A stretch of DNA of 64,000 bases, from contig NC_071392.1 in the NCBI RefSeq assembly GCF_022682495.2, positions 131,501,318 through 131,565,317 on the forward strand, in the 5' to 3' direction. Source of the stretch: Desmodus rotundus (Eukaryota; Chordata; Mammalia; Chiroptera; Phyllostomidae). How positions within the stretch are numbered: position 1 is the first letter of the stretch; every line of letters begins with the position of its first letter. Below, piece by piece: positions 31,590 through 44,290 of this stretch. Under the pieces are notes generated by a model. That model had not been told where the DNA came from. It saw nothing but the letters and a program-made list of their open reading frames with translations, and did no database searches. The translations under genes and the position numbers were made by a program.

Positions 31590-34500
31590 ATAAGTACCTA
31601 CCAATAATAACCTTATATGTAAATGGATTAAATGCTCCAATCCAAAGGCATAGAATAGCTGAATGGATAAGAAATCATGACCCACACATATGCTGCCTCC
31701 AAGAGACCCACCTCAGAAAAAATAGTCTACACAGGCTGAAAGTGAAGGACTGGAAAAAAATATTCCAAGCACATGGAGAGGAAAAAAAGAAAAAAGAAAA
31801 AAGCCGGGGTAGCAATACTCATATCAGACAAAATAGACTTCAATAGAAGGGCCATAAAAAGAAATCCAGAAGGACACTTCATAATACTCAAGGGAAGAAT
31901 CCATCAAGAAGACATAAACTTTGTAAATATATATGCACCCAACATAGGAGAACCCAACCACACATACAGAAAATCTTGGAGGACTTCAAGAAAGATACAG
32001 ACAGCAATCCCCTATACTAGGGCATTTTAACATCCCACTGTCAAATATGGATACATCTTCCAAACAAAATATCAACCAAGATATTGTGGCATTGAAAAAT
32101 GTCCTAGATGAAATGGACTTAACCGAAACATATAAGAAGCGAAAACACACATTCTTTTCAAATGTACATGGAATATTTTCAAAGATAGACCACATAATCA
32201 GACACAAAACATGCCTCAACAAATTCAAGAAAATTGAAATCATATCAAACATTTTCTCTGACCATAAGGGACTGAAACTGGAAAACAACCTCAAGGAAAA
32301 AAACCCAAAACACTCAAAACTCATGCAGATTGAATAGCATGCTATTAAACGATGAATGGGTCAAGAATGAGATTAGGGAAGAAATCACAAAGTTTCTGGA
32401 AACAAATGAATATGAACTCACAACAGTGCAAAAGTTATGGGATACAGTAAGGCAGTCCTGAGAGGGACGTTCATAGCAATACAGGTCCACCTAAAAAAGG
32501 TAGAAACATTTCAAATAAACAACCTAACCCTATGCTTACAAGAACTCAAGGAACAACAACAAAGACAGTCCAGAGCAAGTAGAAGGAAGGAAATAACCAA
32601 GATCAGAGCAGAGTTAAATGACATAAAGACTAAAAGCACAATTCTAAAGATCAATAAATCTAGGAGCTGGTTCTTTGAAAAGATAAACTAAATCAACAAG
32701 CCTTTAAGCAGACTCATCAAAAAAAAAAAGAGGACCCAAATAAACACAACCAGAAATGAAAGGGGAGAGATTACAACCAACACCACAGAAATACAAAGGA
32801 ATGTAAGAAATTACTACAAAGAAGAATATGTCAAGATATTTGAAAACCTAGGTAAATTGAACAAATTTCTAGAAAAATCTAATCTTCCAAAACTGAATGA
32901 AGATGAAGCAGAAAGCCTGGACAGACCAATAACAGCTGAAAAAGTGAAGCAGTAACCAAATAACTCCCAACACACAAAAGCTCTTGACCAGATGGTTTCA
33001 CAGGAAAATTTTACAAAGTATTTAGGGAAGAGCTAACACTTATCCTTCAGAGACTATTCCACAAAATCCTAGAAGAAAGAACACTGCAAAACTCTTTTTA
33101 TGAAGCCAGCATCATCCTAATCCCAAAACCAGATAAAGTCATAAGAAGAAAGGAAACTTCAGGCCAATATCGCTGATGAACATAGATGCTAAAATCATCA
33201 AAAAATACTGGCAAACCACATGCAGCAATATGTTAAAAAAGATCATACACCATGGTCAAGTGGGATTCATCCCAGGGATGCAAGGGTGGTGTAATATTTG
33301 TAAATCAATAAATGTAATTCATCACATAAACAAAAGGAAATATAAAAATCACATGATTATATCAATAGATGTGGATAAAACATTTGATAAGGTACAGCAC
33401 CCATTTATAATAAAAACACTCAGCAAAGTGGGAATAGAGGGGACATTCCTCAACATAATAAAGGCCATATATGAGAGACCTACAGCCGACATCATATTCA
33501 ATGGACAAAAACTTAGAGCTTTCCCGCTAAGATCAGGAACAAGACAAGAATGTCTGTTCTCACCACTCCTATTCAATATAGTTTTGGAAGTCCTAGCCAC
33601 AGCAATCAGACAGGAAAAAGAAATGAAAGGCATCCACATTGGAAAGGAGGAAGCAAAACTGTCATTGTTTGCAGATGACATAATAAGTGTACATAGAAAA
33701 TCCTGTAGACTTCTCCAAAAATCTACTAGACCTAACAAGTGAATTTGGCAAAACAGCTGGATACAAAGTCAATATTCAGAAATGAAAGGCATGTTTGTAC
33801 ATCAACAATGAAATATCAGAAACAGAAATGAGGAAAAAATCTCATTTGATATAGCAAGAAGAAAAATAAAGTACCTAGGAATAAACCTAACCAAGGAGGT
33901 AAAAGACCTATACTCTGAAAACTATACAACACTGAAGAAAGAAATTAAGGAAGACACAAACAAATGGAAGCATGTACCATGTTCTTGGATTGGAAGAAAT
34001 AACATCATCAAAATATCCATACTACCCAAAGCAATTTATAGATCCAACGCAATCCCTATTAAAATACCAATGACGTATTTCACAGGTAGAGAACAAACAT
34101 TTCAAAAATTTGCATGGAACCATAAATGACCCCGAATAGCTGCAGCAATTTTGAGAAAGAAGAACAAAGCAGGAGGGATCACAATACCTGATATCAAACT
34201 GTATTATCAGGGAATTGTAATGAAAACAGCCTGGTACTCACATAAGAACAGACACATGGACCAATGGAGTAGAACAGAGAGCCTAGAAATAAACCCAAGG
34301 CTCTATGGTCATTTAATATTTGACAAAGGGAGCAGAAACATAAGATGGAGCAAAAATAGCCTCTTCAACAAATGGTGTTGGGAGACCTGGACAGCTACAT
34401 ACAAAAAAATGGAACTTGATTACCAACTTACACCATACACAAAAATAAATTCAAGGTGAATAGAAGATTTAAATATAAGTCGTGACACCATAAAAGTCCT

Positions 34501-35175
34501 AGAGGAAAACATAAGCAGGAAAATCTCAGACATTCTATACAGCAATATTTTCACCGATAGCAAGGGAATATTTTCACCCCAGAGCAAGGGACATAAAAGA
34601 AAGAATAAAAAAATGGGACCTCATCAAAATAAAAAGGTTCTACACAGCTAAAGAAAATAGCATTAAAATGAAAAGATAACCAACCGTACAGGAAAACATA
34701 TTTACCAATACTTCAGACAAGGGTTTGATCTCCAAAATATATATAAGAAATATATAAGAAATACACATGACTCCACTCCAGGAAGACAAAAACCCCAATA
34801 AACAAAATGAGCAAAAGACCTGAACGGACACCTCTCCATCGAGGACAGATAGACCATAGGCATATGAAAAAATGCTCAGCATCACTAGCCATCAGAGAGA
34901 TACAAATTAAAACTACAATGACATATCACCTCACACTTACCAAAATGGATATCATCAATAGATCAACAAAAAACAGGTGCTGGTGAGGATGTGGAGAAAA
35001 GGGAACCCTAGTGCAGTGTTGGTGGAAATGCAGACTGGTGGAGCCACTGTGCAAAACAGTATGGAATTTCCTCAGAAAACTAAAAGTGGAACTGCCTTTT
35101 GACCCAGCAATTCCACTACTGGGATTATATCCTAAGAGCCCTGAAACACCAATCCAAAAGAACCTAAGCAACTCA
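31580..35175 (+). pseudogene. L1 ORF2 pseudogene (endonuclease and reverse transcriptase)
   Basis: ORF2 opens at 31580 with an endonuclease-type start (YLPIITLYVNGLNAPIQRHR) and the CCLQETHLR motif, but a frameshift ends that frame at 31846. The reverse transcriptase lies in 33000-33742, with [26 protein letters not shown] (a change from the usual GC in that motif) and the catalytic FADD at 33668-33679. The stretch after 34150 has the usual C-terminal blocks. Multiple stops and frameshifts inactivate it, and the extreme C-terminus is deleted. Confidence 0.85.
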
Positions 35176-35307
35176 ATGTTTTTTACTGAGGGGTGGGGAG
35201 GGGTGGTGGAAATGGGAGGGAGGTGGGGAGGGCTGGAGATTAGGCTGGGGTGGGGGGAAAAGGCAGAGACCTGTACTTGAATAACAATAAAATTAGAGGG
35301 GGAAAAA

Positions 35308-37990
35308 AAAACCTCCCAGCAAACAAAAGTCCTGGACCAGATGGCTTCACAGGTGAACACTACCAATCATTCAAAGAACTAATACCTATCCTCAAATTAT
35401 TCCAAAAAAAATCAACAGAGGAAAGACTTCTAAGCTCTTTTTATGAGGCCAGTATTATCCTAATTTCAAAACCAGGTAAAGACATAACAATGAAAGAAAA
35501 TTATAGAACAATATATCTGATGAACATATGTGCTAAAATCCTCAACAAAATATTAGCAAACCCAATCCAGCAACACATTAAAACGATCATACATCATGAT
35601 CAAATGGGATTTACCCTGGGGATGCAAGGTTGATACAATATTTGCAAATCAATAAATGTGATACATCACATAAACAAAGTGAAAGATAAAAAAATCACAT
35701 GATAATATCAATAGATGCAGGAAAAGCATTTGATAACATCCAGCACCGATTTATGATAAAAACTCTCAGTAAAGTGGGAATAGAAGGGTCATACCTGAAG
35801 ATAATAAAGGTCATATATGAAAAACCTACAGCCACCATCATACTCAGTGGGCAAAAACTAAAAACATTTTGTTAAGATCAGGAACAAGACAGGGATGTCT
35901 GCTTTCATTACATACTACTAGAAGTCCTAGCCACTGCTATCAGACAAGAAGAAAAAATAAAAGGCATCCAAATTGGAAAGGAGGAAAAAATAAAAGGCAT
36001 CCATTATTCTCAGACAACATGATATTGTACACAGAAAACATCATAGACTCCACCAAAAAACTACTAGACCTAATAAATGATTTCAGCAATGTAGTGGGAT
36101 ACAAAATCAATACTAAGAAATTGATGGCATTTTTATACACCAATAATGAACTATAAGAAAGAGATACTAAGTAAACAATTCCATTTACCATTGCAAAAAA
36201 AAGGTACCTAACAATAAATAACCAAGGTGGTAAAAGAACACTATAGGACACTGACCAAAAAAAATTGAGGAAGATACAAACAAGTGGATGCATACTCATA
36301 TACTGTATTCATGGATTGGAAGAATTAACATAACTAAAATGTCCATAGTACCCTAAGCAATCTATAGATTCAGGGTAATTCCTATCAAGATATCAAATAT
36401 GTATTTCATAGATCTGGGACAAATATTCCAAAAATTTATATGGAACAACACCCCCTTCCAGAAGACCCTGAATAGCCTCAGCAATCTTGAGTAAGAAGAA
36501 CAAAATAGGAGGGATCACAATACCTGATATCAAGCTATACTACAAGGCAACTGTAATCAAAACACTCTGGTACTGGCATAAGAACAGACACATAATTCAA
36601 TGGAACAGAATAGACAGCCCAGAAATAAACCCATGACTTTATGGACAATTAATATTTGGCAAAGGAGTCAAGAGCATACAATGGAGTAAAGATAGTCTCT
36701 TCAATAAATGGTTTTGGGAGAACTGAACTGCTACATGCCAAAAAATGAAACTAGATAGCCTCCTTACATCATATAGCAGAATAAATGCAAAATGGATAAA
36801 AGACTTAAGCATAAGTCATGACACCATAAAAATCCTACAGGAAAACATAGGCAGTAAAATTTTAGATATCTCACATAGCAATATTTTTCCTGATATATCT
36901 CCCAGGGCAAGGGAGACAAAAGAAAAAATAAACAAATGGGATGACATCAAATTTAAAAGCTTCTGCACAGCTAAAGAAACCATCATCAGAATGAAATGAG
37001 AACCCACTGTATAGGAGAACATATTTGCCAATGATATAACAGACAAGGGATTAGTCTCCAAAATATATAAAGAACTCATGAATCAACACCAGGAAGACAA
37101 ATAATCCAACTAAAAAATGAACAAGGGACCTGAAAAGACACTTCTTTAAGGAGGATGTAAAGATGGCCCATATACATATCAAAAAATCCTCAACATCACT
37201 AATCATCAGAAAATTGAAAATTAAAACCATAATGAGATATCACCCCACACTTGCTAAAATGGCTATCACTAGTACATCAACAAAAAAAGAAGTGCTGGTG
37301 AGAATGTAGAGAAAGGAGAACCCTTGTGTCCTGTTGGTGGGAATGCATTGGTGCAGCCACTGTGGAAAACAGTATGGAGTTTCCTCAAAAAATTAAACTT
37401 GGAACTGCCTTTTGACCCAGCAATTCCACTTCTGGGAATATATCCTAAGTATCCCCAAACACCAATTCAAGGGAATATATGCATTCCTATGTCAATAGCA
37501 GCATTATTTATAATAGCCAAGAGATGGAAACAGCCTAAATGCCCATTAGTAGACGAGTGGATTAAAAAAAAAAAAAACAACTGGCACATTTACACGATGG
37601 ACTATTACACAGCAGTAAAAAAGAAGGCATTCCAACCTTTTGCAATAGCATGGATTTAACTGGAGACTACTATGCTAAGTGAAATAAGTCAGGCAGTGAA
37701 AGATAAATACCATATGATCTGTCTCATAAGATGAATCCAATGAACAAAATAAACTAATGAGCAAAATAGAATCAGAGGCGTAGGAACATGGAACAGACTG
37801 ACAGTGGTAAGAGGGGAGCAGTGAGGTGGCACTGATTGAAAGAAGGGAGAAGGTTTAGTGAGAGAACATATATGCATGACTTATGGTCCTAGACATCAGG
37901 GTGGAGATTGCCTGTGGGAGTGGGGAGCAGGCTGCATGGAGGGGAGCAAACGGGGGAAAATTGGAACAACTGTAATAGCATAAACAATAA
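35308..37990 (+). mobile_element. 5'-truncated L1 (ORF2 RT to 3' end)
   Basis: Starts abruptly in the ORF2 fingers region with CCTCCCAGCAAACAAAAGTC and finishes with GAACAACTGTAATAGCATAA and an A-rich tail. It follows the previous L1 head-to-tail with only an A-run between. The active-site motif has decayed from FADD to FSDN at 36007-36018. A local 20 bp duplication, GAAAAAATAAAAGGCATCCA, appears twice (about 35950 and 35985). The 3' end belongs to a different subfamily from the L1 before it. Confidence 0.85.
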
Positions 37991-38320
37991 AATACTAAAA
38001 TAAATGAATGAATGAATTAAAAAGAAATCAGGATAGGCATGTACAAAACTTGGCTCCATTAAGCTTATTTATCCAGAAGTTTACTGAGTGGTGGAGTGCT
38101 ACGGGTTGAAGCCCTGTTGGGAGATGGTTGCCAAGCTGAAGGGAGAACTGCTAGGTACTATCATGAGTGTTAGGACAGTCTCTATATGATTTAGTAACAA
38201 AAGTGGTAGTTGAAAGTCTGGAATCACCTTGTCACCTGGGTCTTCAGGGCAGGGTTTCCTTCTGGGGACTGATTGTATAACTTGATATGATGAGATTTAG
38301 GACCCACTACTCCTAAATAT
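37991..38320. other. Unassigned sequence
   Basis: No repeat or exon was recognised. Confidence 0.35.
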
Positions 38321-38324
38321 GGCA

Positions 38325-38845
38325 CCCTGGCATATGGAATATCTTAAGCTGAAGAAATTTGGGAAAACAGCAGAGGCCAGAAGGTTACTTTGACCCCAAA
38401 GCTCTCTGCCCACCCCTTGCCCTTTCTCCCTGAAATAGGTCATAAAAACCCTCGTGAAAGATAACCTCCCTGTATCAGGAGAAAAAAAAGACATTCCTAT
38501 CCCCAGAAACAGGGAATCTGGGGGGCAAGAAATCTATACAAAGTTTGTTAAGCTCACCTTTATCTTACTAGTTACTTCTTTACCACTTAGTATCCCTAGC
38601 CCAAACCTCTTCATCTTGTCAATTCTTCACAAATTTATTGTTTCTTTGTCTACAAGGTAAAAAAGCTTCCTGTTCTGATCACTTCTTTGGGTCTTCATTC
38701 TCTTGTGAAGTCTCTAATGTACATGTAAAAATTAAAAAAAAAATTGTAAACTTTACTCTAGTTAATTTGTCTCTGTCAGTTTAATTTTTGGACCCAGGCA
38801 GGGACCCTAAGAGGGTTGATTAAAATTTTTTCCTTCCCTACAGAT
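38325..38845 (+). mobile_element. LTR-like remnant (ERVL class suspected)
   Basis: The block order at the right end, AAAAAGCTTCCTGTTCTGAT, CTTTGGGTCTTCATTCTCTT, an A-rich poly(A)-like region, and CAGGGACCCTAAGAGGGTTG then TTCCTTCCCTACA, resembles the R-U5 end of ERVL-class LTRs. The left end is not fixed and no target duplication was found. A 65-codon antisense frame across it has no meaning that I can support. Confidence 0.45.
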
Positions 38846-41200
38846 GCTGATGACATTTATAGAAATCCTGAACACTGTGGGCATGTGGAATAGTGAGTGA
38901 ACCTGAGCAAGGCAATAATAATGTCCAAGAAATCATGTTGAGCTGTATTCAGCAAAGGGAGGACACAGGATAGTTACATTGCTCAGAGGGCTCAGAAAAC
39001 CCAACGGTCAAAGCTCGCAAATCTTTAAGCGCTGTGGATGGGGTTCGTGCCCTGCCTATCTGCTCTCATATTCACTGTTCAGGGCATGCTGAGAGTTTCC
39101 TACTATAAGCATCCCCCACTCTCACCTGAGGGCATTCTCCAGCATGTTTGGTCAAAGATGAGCAGGTAGAAGTTAATTCCTCCTGGAAATAGCCCTCTGC
39201 AAAGTATGGTATATATCCCAATTTCTCACCCTGGTCCCAAGGATGAGACAGCTCTGTGCCATGTTCTTTGCTGTCTCCAAAAGTGCCCAGCTTAAATGAT
39301 GCTCAGTTGCCCATAGTGGCAACGGAATCCATCCCACATCCTTTATTGGCTGGCTCCCATTCCCTGCCTCACTTTTCTATTTTTCTAGTGTTATGTCCTG
39401 GCATCACCTCTCAAATAAACTTCTTGCACTCAAAATCTCTTTCCAGGGTCTGTTTTGGAGGGATCCTAAGTCTTGTGCCTGCCCCAGGCTACCACCTTCA
39501 CTTTGAGTGTTGTAGTATCTTCAGATACTTGAGTGATTTCTATCACTCAAGAGGATATTCAGGGACAGTCTTTGGGAATTGGCGCTGAACTGTTTGGTAG
39601 CCCTGGGGATGAAAAAGTGTGCATGGTTGCTGTGTGGCATTTGGAGGCAAGGCCAGATCTAGGGATGGAGGGTAGCTGGCAGCAAAGTCTTGGTCATATA
39701 CATTGGAAGTGAATGTCATTTTTTCCTTAATGTGTTGGAGATGAATTTCAGACTCAGCACTCCAGGGGTTTGAGAGTCTAGTCATGACAGTTTTCCAACA
39801 ATCTGACATCTCCTCCTTGAATCTTTCACCTTCCATAGCCATATTATTTCTGAATTGTTTACATTATCAGGTTTGAAAATTTAAAGCCAACAAAGGAATG
39901 ACTCCAATAAAAACAAATGAGGGAGAACTCTTAAGTCTTACAAATCCACTTGTCTGCACGTTGGAGGCCAATAATTTTTAGTGCATGTGTGTAAAAGTAA
40001 TTTGTTAATTCCCATTCTCTTTTCTTAGTTCCATTTTCTTATCCTGACTCTTCCATGACCCCCTAGAGAAGGAAGTCATGGGACTAAAATGGTTTCTGGT
40101 AACTGATCCCCAAGCAGGCAAATTAGACCAAGCCAGAGGACATATAAAACACCAAATGTGCATTATTAAAAAGTTGCAAAAGATGTAGTTCTAAATTTTG
40201 AAGATCAAAAAGTGATTCTAAATGACTAGAAGTATTAGTACTACTGTTCTTTGCATAACACAGTCTATTGCCAAAACACCTGTGAGGGCATTTTTCTTGG
40301 GCAATTTTAGTCCCAATAATGTTTTGAAACTTCTCTGTAAGGTTATAGTTGAGCTCAAATCTCAGCTTGTCTAGGTTTCTAAAATGGACCTTTGTGACCA
40401 CAGCCATCAGTGTGAAATATTACCTATTTCTTTTCTATTTCTCTCTGGAGCTATGCTTATTGAGAAGGTGATTTTGAGGACAAAGTAAGTGCAGCAACAT
40501 AAATAACCAGCCCATCTGTAGCTTTTATGATAGGGCTCTGGCAGGCTTTTCCATCTCAGTGACCCCATTAGAGTAAGAGAATGTGTTCAGCACCAGAAGT
40601 TCTTGATAACATGCTAAGAAGATAAAGGAGATCCCCTTTGGGGTAGTGGGAGTCTTTGATGAAGGGGTAAAAATGACTTATCTGGGAAAGAAGGGAAATT
40701 GGCTAAAGGTACCAGATTGAGCACACCTGTGAACCATGCCTTCTTTTGCACTAGATCTCTCAGAATTATGGAAAATACATAAAATATACATTACACCTTT
40801 GTAAAATTGCATGTATTAACTTTCATGAACAAGAATTTATGAAGAATGCATGAAAGCCAGAAGGGAGAAGAAATCAGGTGGCAAGTGGAGTTCACCAATC
40901 AAAACACATGCAGGTGAGGATTCTTTAAAAGGTGGAACTAGTCCAGGGGTGCTGCGTGATGGCCCCAGAAGAAGTCCAAGCTTGAGGTAGTGGAGGCAGA
41001 GAGGGCCCCTTGGAGTCATCTGTCTAGGGATTGGTAGGGTATTGTTAGAGCAACCATGTTGGCTGCCACATACTTTCATCAAGAGAAGAAAGCAGGCATG
41101 AACAGTAAGCATGGGTACTTGAAAAGAGGGCAGTGTACCTACTATTAGGTAGCTGCTGATATTAGGGGTTAGGACACTACGGATACATTCAGCATAACAT
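38846..41200. other. Mostly unassigned; possible LTR-like end at 39225-39475
   Basis: No exon was recognised in this 2.3 kb. A short segment with AATAAA at 39414-39419 and TCTTTCCAGGGTCTGTTTTG resembles an LTR 3' end. A 94-codon antisense frame (40123-40407) has a plausible composition but no recognised domain. Another antisense frame of 91 codons lies at 40837-41112. Confidence 0.3.
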
Positions 41201-41204
41201 CTTT

Positions 41205-42090
41205 AATATTTACCAAATACTTGAACATTTCCATCAAAGTGCAGAATAAGACAAAGAAAATCATCACTACTTTTAAACATTATTCTAAAGGCCAATGCAA
41301 TTAGGGAGGTGAAAATGAGATGTTTGGAGATGTAATGATTCCTTGGAAAATCAAAGAAAATCAAGTGACAAGTTATTAAAACTAGTTGGATTTCTATAAA
41401 GTGGTCTAATATAAGATCAACATAAAAAAGTCAAAAGATTTCTTGAGCTTTAGCAATAATACACTACATGTAATACAAAATAAGATTCTATAGCCACATT
41501 TTATAAAATATCTAGTAATAAATGTAACTAGAGATATGCAGGATTTACATGAAACAATTCTGAATCCTTATTAATGTTACCAGTAGAGATCTCTAATTTA
41601 GAAATCTAAGTTAGTGAAGAGCCATCATACCATATGTCCGTACTGTGTAGTTGTCACTTTTCACTAACTTAAGCCATAAAATACAAACAGGATTTTTAAA
41701 AGCTTAAGATGAAGTACATTATAGGGATTTTGCTTTATCAGCTATAAATATGGATTTTATATATGTTATATACAATAAATTAAAAGAAAATGTGTGAGTT
41801 ATAACTAAAAATATTAGAAGAAAATATGGGAATATTTGTTAGTCTTGGGATAGGAAAATTTTAAACAAGACACAATGCATCAGTCATAATTGATAAATTT
41901 TGATAGACTACATGAAAATTTAAACTTTATATAACACATGGTAGTGTATAAACATTGAATTACAATATAATAACCAGAGAATATTTTTAACATATGGCAA
42001 CTAAATGATTACTATCCAGGCTACACAAAACCTTTACAAATCAATCAGAAAAAAGATAAAATAATGCTATACAAAAATGAGTGTGGCTGG
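41205..42090 (+). mobile_element. Old L1 ORF2 fragment
   Basis: Text such as AAAGGCCAATGCAATTAGGG, GGATTTCTATAAAGTGGTC and AAAAATATTAGAAGAAAATA follows the middle to late part of an L1 ORF2 in sense orientation. It is very diverged, AT-rich, and frame-broken. Confidence 0.6.
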
Positions 42091-42630
42091 ATCACAAAAT
42101 TACCATACTCTCAGAAGTGCAGATAAAATATATTCTACTTTACTTACCTATGCTTGATCTTATCTTCTCTAGTGGGACACCAAAATTTTGTCTACTCCAG
42201 TATGCTTGATATGAACTAATACATTAAGTGGTTTCATTTGTTGACTTCTGGATTGTCCCTCATGTCATCTCAGTCCATGAAAAGCTGATTGCTCAGGTGT
42301 CATCTATCCCACGCTCAGGTCTTTTGTTTTTATTGGCATCCGAGGCTTAGGTCTGTCTTGATGTCTTAGGTACTGGTTTCTCTCCCAGCTTGGTCAATGC
42401 CTATGGCCCTTTCTTGGCTCATTAAGCCCCACTGCTGTCCTCACTATGGCCCCCTGTGGTACACTTATGTTCCCATCATGTGGCCCATCCTATAGTTTTT
42501 ACCTATAGTGAGCTACTTTTCCTCATTAATATGTCCTCTTCCCTTTTTTGTGTGCTCCGTAGCTAGCCACCTATATTCCTCTGCACCTAGAGAGGCTGTG
42601 GGAAACTCTGGGTTCCATTAGTGCCACAGG
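42091..42630. other. Unassigned sequence
   Basis: Pyrimidine-rich, no recognised element or exon. Confidence 0.35.
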
Positions 42631-42631
42631 T

Positions 42632-42836
42632 AGGGTTGTCAGATAAAATACCAGATGTCCAGTTAAATTTGAATTTCAGATAATCAACAAATAATTTTTT
42701 AGTATAAGTATGTTCCAAATATTGCATGTCTCAAATGTTGAATGGTGTATAGTCGCAGTAAAAAAAATTCATTATTTACATGAAATTCAAATTTTAGTGG
42801 ACAGCTTGCATTTTTATATGCTAAATCTGTTCATTG
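42632..42836. mobile_element. Palindromic nonautonomous DNA transposon (MITE)
   Basis: The left arm starts AGGGTTGTCAGATAAAATAC, then TTAAATTTGAATTTCAGATA. The right arm carries the inverse, TGAAATTCAAATTTTAGTGG, and ends near TATGCTAAATCTG. The two arms can pair along much of the length, as in eutherian palindromic MITEs. I think of MER53, but am not sure. No transposase. Confidence 0.65.
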
Positions 42837-43829
42837 TAGCCAGATGGGAGCCAAGGGCTACTTGGGAGAGTTTAACTCAAGCCCTTCCTCCTCCTGCCTG
42901 GCACTTCTTTTGCCACATTGCACACTGGGTTGAGTTGGTTATGCCCACACCTGCTAGGTCTGGGGCAGGTGTGAGGCCATCGCTTTCCACAGTCTGGATT
43001 CTGCTGCCTTTTGCCTTCTCCTCAATTTACACTCCTTCAACACAGAGATATTAAACTAAACACTCTCTTCTCTTGGCAAGATGCTGGGACTCTTCTTGAT
43101 TCCCTTCTGGTCTACCTGGTCCTCCCTTAAGTCCTTTAGGCTCTTGATACATTAAAGTATAAAGATGAAGGAATTTAGAAAATCTTGATCTCTCTGCACA
43201 AAGCCTGGATTTAGAGCCCATTATCTTGCTGTGAACTCAAATCCTACTTTAAGTGTCAGAATCTGAATATTAATTCTTGGTATCACTGCTGTAGATAATT
43301 TTAAACTTCCTCCCTTGTTCCCAACACCAAGGGCATCTGAATTCCTCAGGCTGACTAAGGAAAGTCTGCTAAAGTATAATTTTTTAAGAAGTTAGAAAGA
43401 TGATTCATACAAATATAAAATGAATGTGTGTCAAATATTTTATTTAGCTCATTAATTATCAAAGGAGTCAGTCAGTAGTTAATATAGATTCAAATCAGAA
43501 TTTGAGTTACAAAGAGTTCTATTCTCTCTGGGGCAAAATGCATTTCCATTGTTGTGGGTGGGAACCATTTATAGTACTATCAGTTGTCTTCCATTTAACT
43601 GCTACCCCTACAGTAATATAAAGTAGACCAATCAATGGAAAGCCAATCAAAGGCACAAACTTCTATAGAATTATAGAATCTCTGGAATGTGCTCTAGGCT
43701 ATGCCAGATCTGTCACTGAAAGGACACCCACATATCCCTTTTGCCCATTCTTGGACAATTTTTCCTGAAAAAGTATAATATTCTCAAATTTTTTAAGCTG
43801 TTGTAAATACCAAAAGACAGTAAGTTCAA
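42837..43829. other. Unassigned 1 kb
   Basis: Nothing recognisable except ordinary unique sequence. Confidence 0.35.
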
Positions 43830-44115
43830 AGAAGTTGACATACAAATGGTCAATAAATATAAGACTAAATGTTCAACCTCACTAACATATGGGTGAAAAA
43901 CCACATTAAAACCACATAAGGATTTTTATCAGTTAACATCCAAGGTGGGGAAGCAAAGACTCCCATGCATTGATGTTGGAAGTGTCAATTGGTCCCTTTT
44001 TTTTGGAGTACAGTTTGGTAGTGTTTATTGAAATTTTAAATGCATGCATATTTGACCCAGAAATTTTACTTGTAAGTATATTTCCTAAGAAAGATTCACA
44101 AACATGCAAGTGAAT
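43830..44115 (+). mobile_element. Old L1 3' end fragment
   Basis: AATGTTCAACCTCACTAACA, CCACATTAAAACCACATAAG and TTTGACCCAGAAATTTTACT mark the final ORF2 part and start of the 3' end of an old L1. Confidence 0.6.
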
Positions 44116-44124
44116 AATAATGAA

Positions 44125-44290
44125 AACATTAATTCATGAACCAAATATTCATAAAGCACCTACTGTATCCCAAGCTGAGAGATACTTGGGGTGAATCAGT
44201 AAGCAAACCAAACCAAGCAAAGATCCCTGCCTTCATGGAACTTGTATTCTCATGGGATAGAGAGACAAGAAACAATTAATATAAGGAATA
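44125..44290 (-). mobile_element. L2 3' end relic, antisense
   Basis: AATATTCATAAAGCACCTAC, TGTATCCCAAGCTGAGAGAT and GATCCCTGCCTTCATGGAAC give the reversed L2 3' end in order. Confidence 0.65.

Larger units (their letters stand above)
28530..35290 (+). mobile_element. Near-complete but inactive L1, about 6.7 kb
   Basis: The 5'UTR runs from about 28530 to 30650, with GCAGAGTAAATTTCACCTCT, a GC-rich block at 28700-29250 and a T-rich block at 29400-29570. ORF1 follows (30807-31589, frameshifted), then ORF2 from 31580 (broken), then a 3'UTR ending GAGACCTGTACTTGAATAAC and AATAAAATT at 35285. Near 35175 the ORF2 end jumps directly from AACCTAAGCAACTCAATG into a G-rich 3'UTR, so an internal deletion has removed the last part of ORF2. 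It is the most complete autonomous-type L1 here, but is not competent. Confidence 0.85.

Noticed and set aside
40123..40407. 94-codon antisense frame with balanced composition as a possible exon or small gene
   Set aside because: No recognised domain, no homolog known to me, and no splice or promoter context. Could be chance; a protein search against mammals would settle it.
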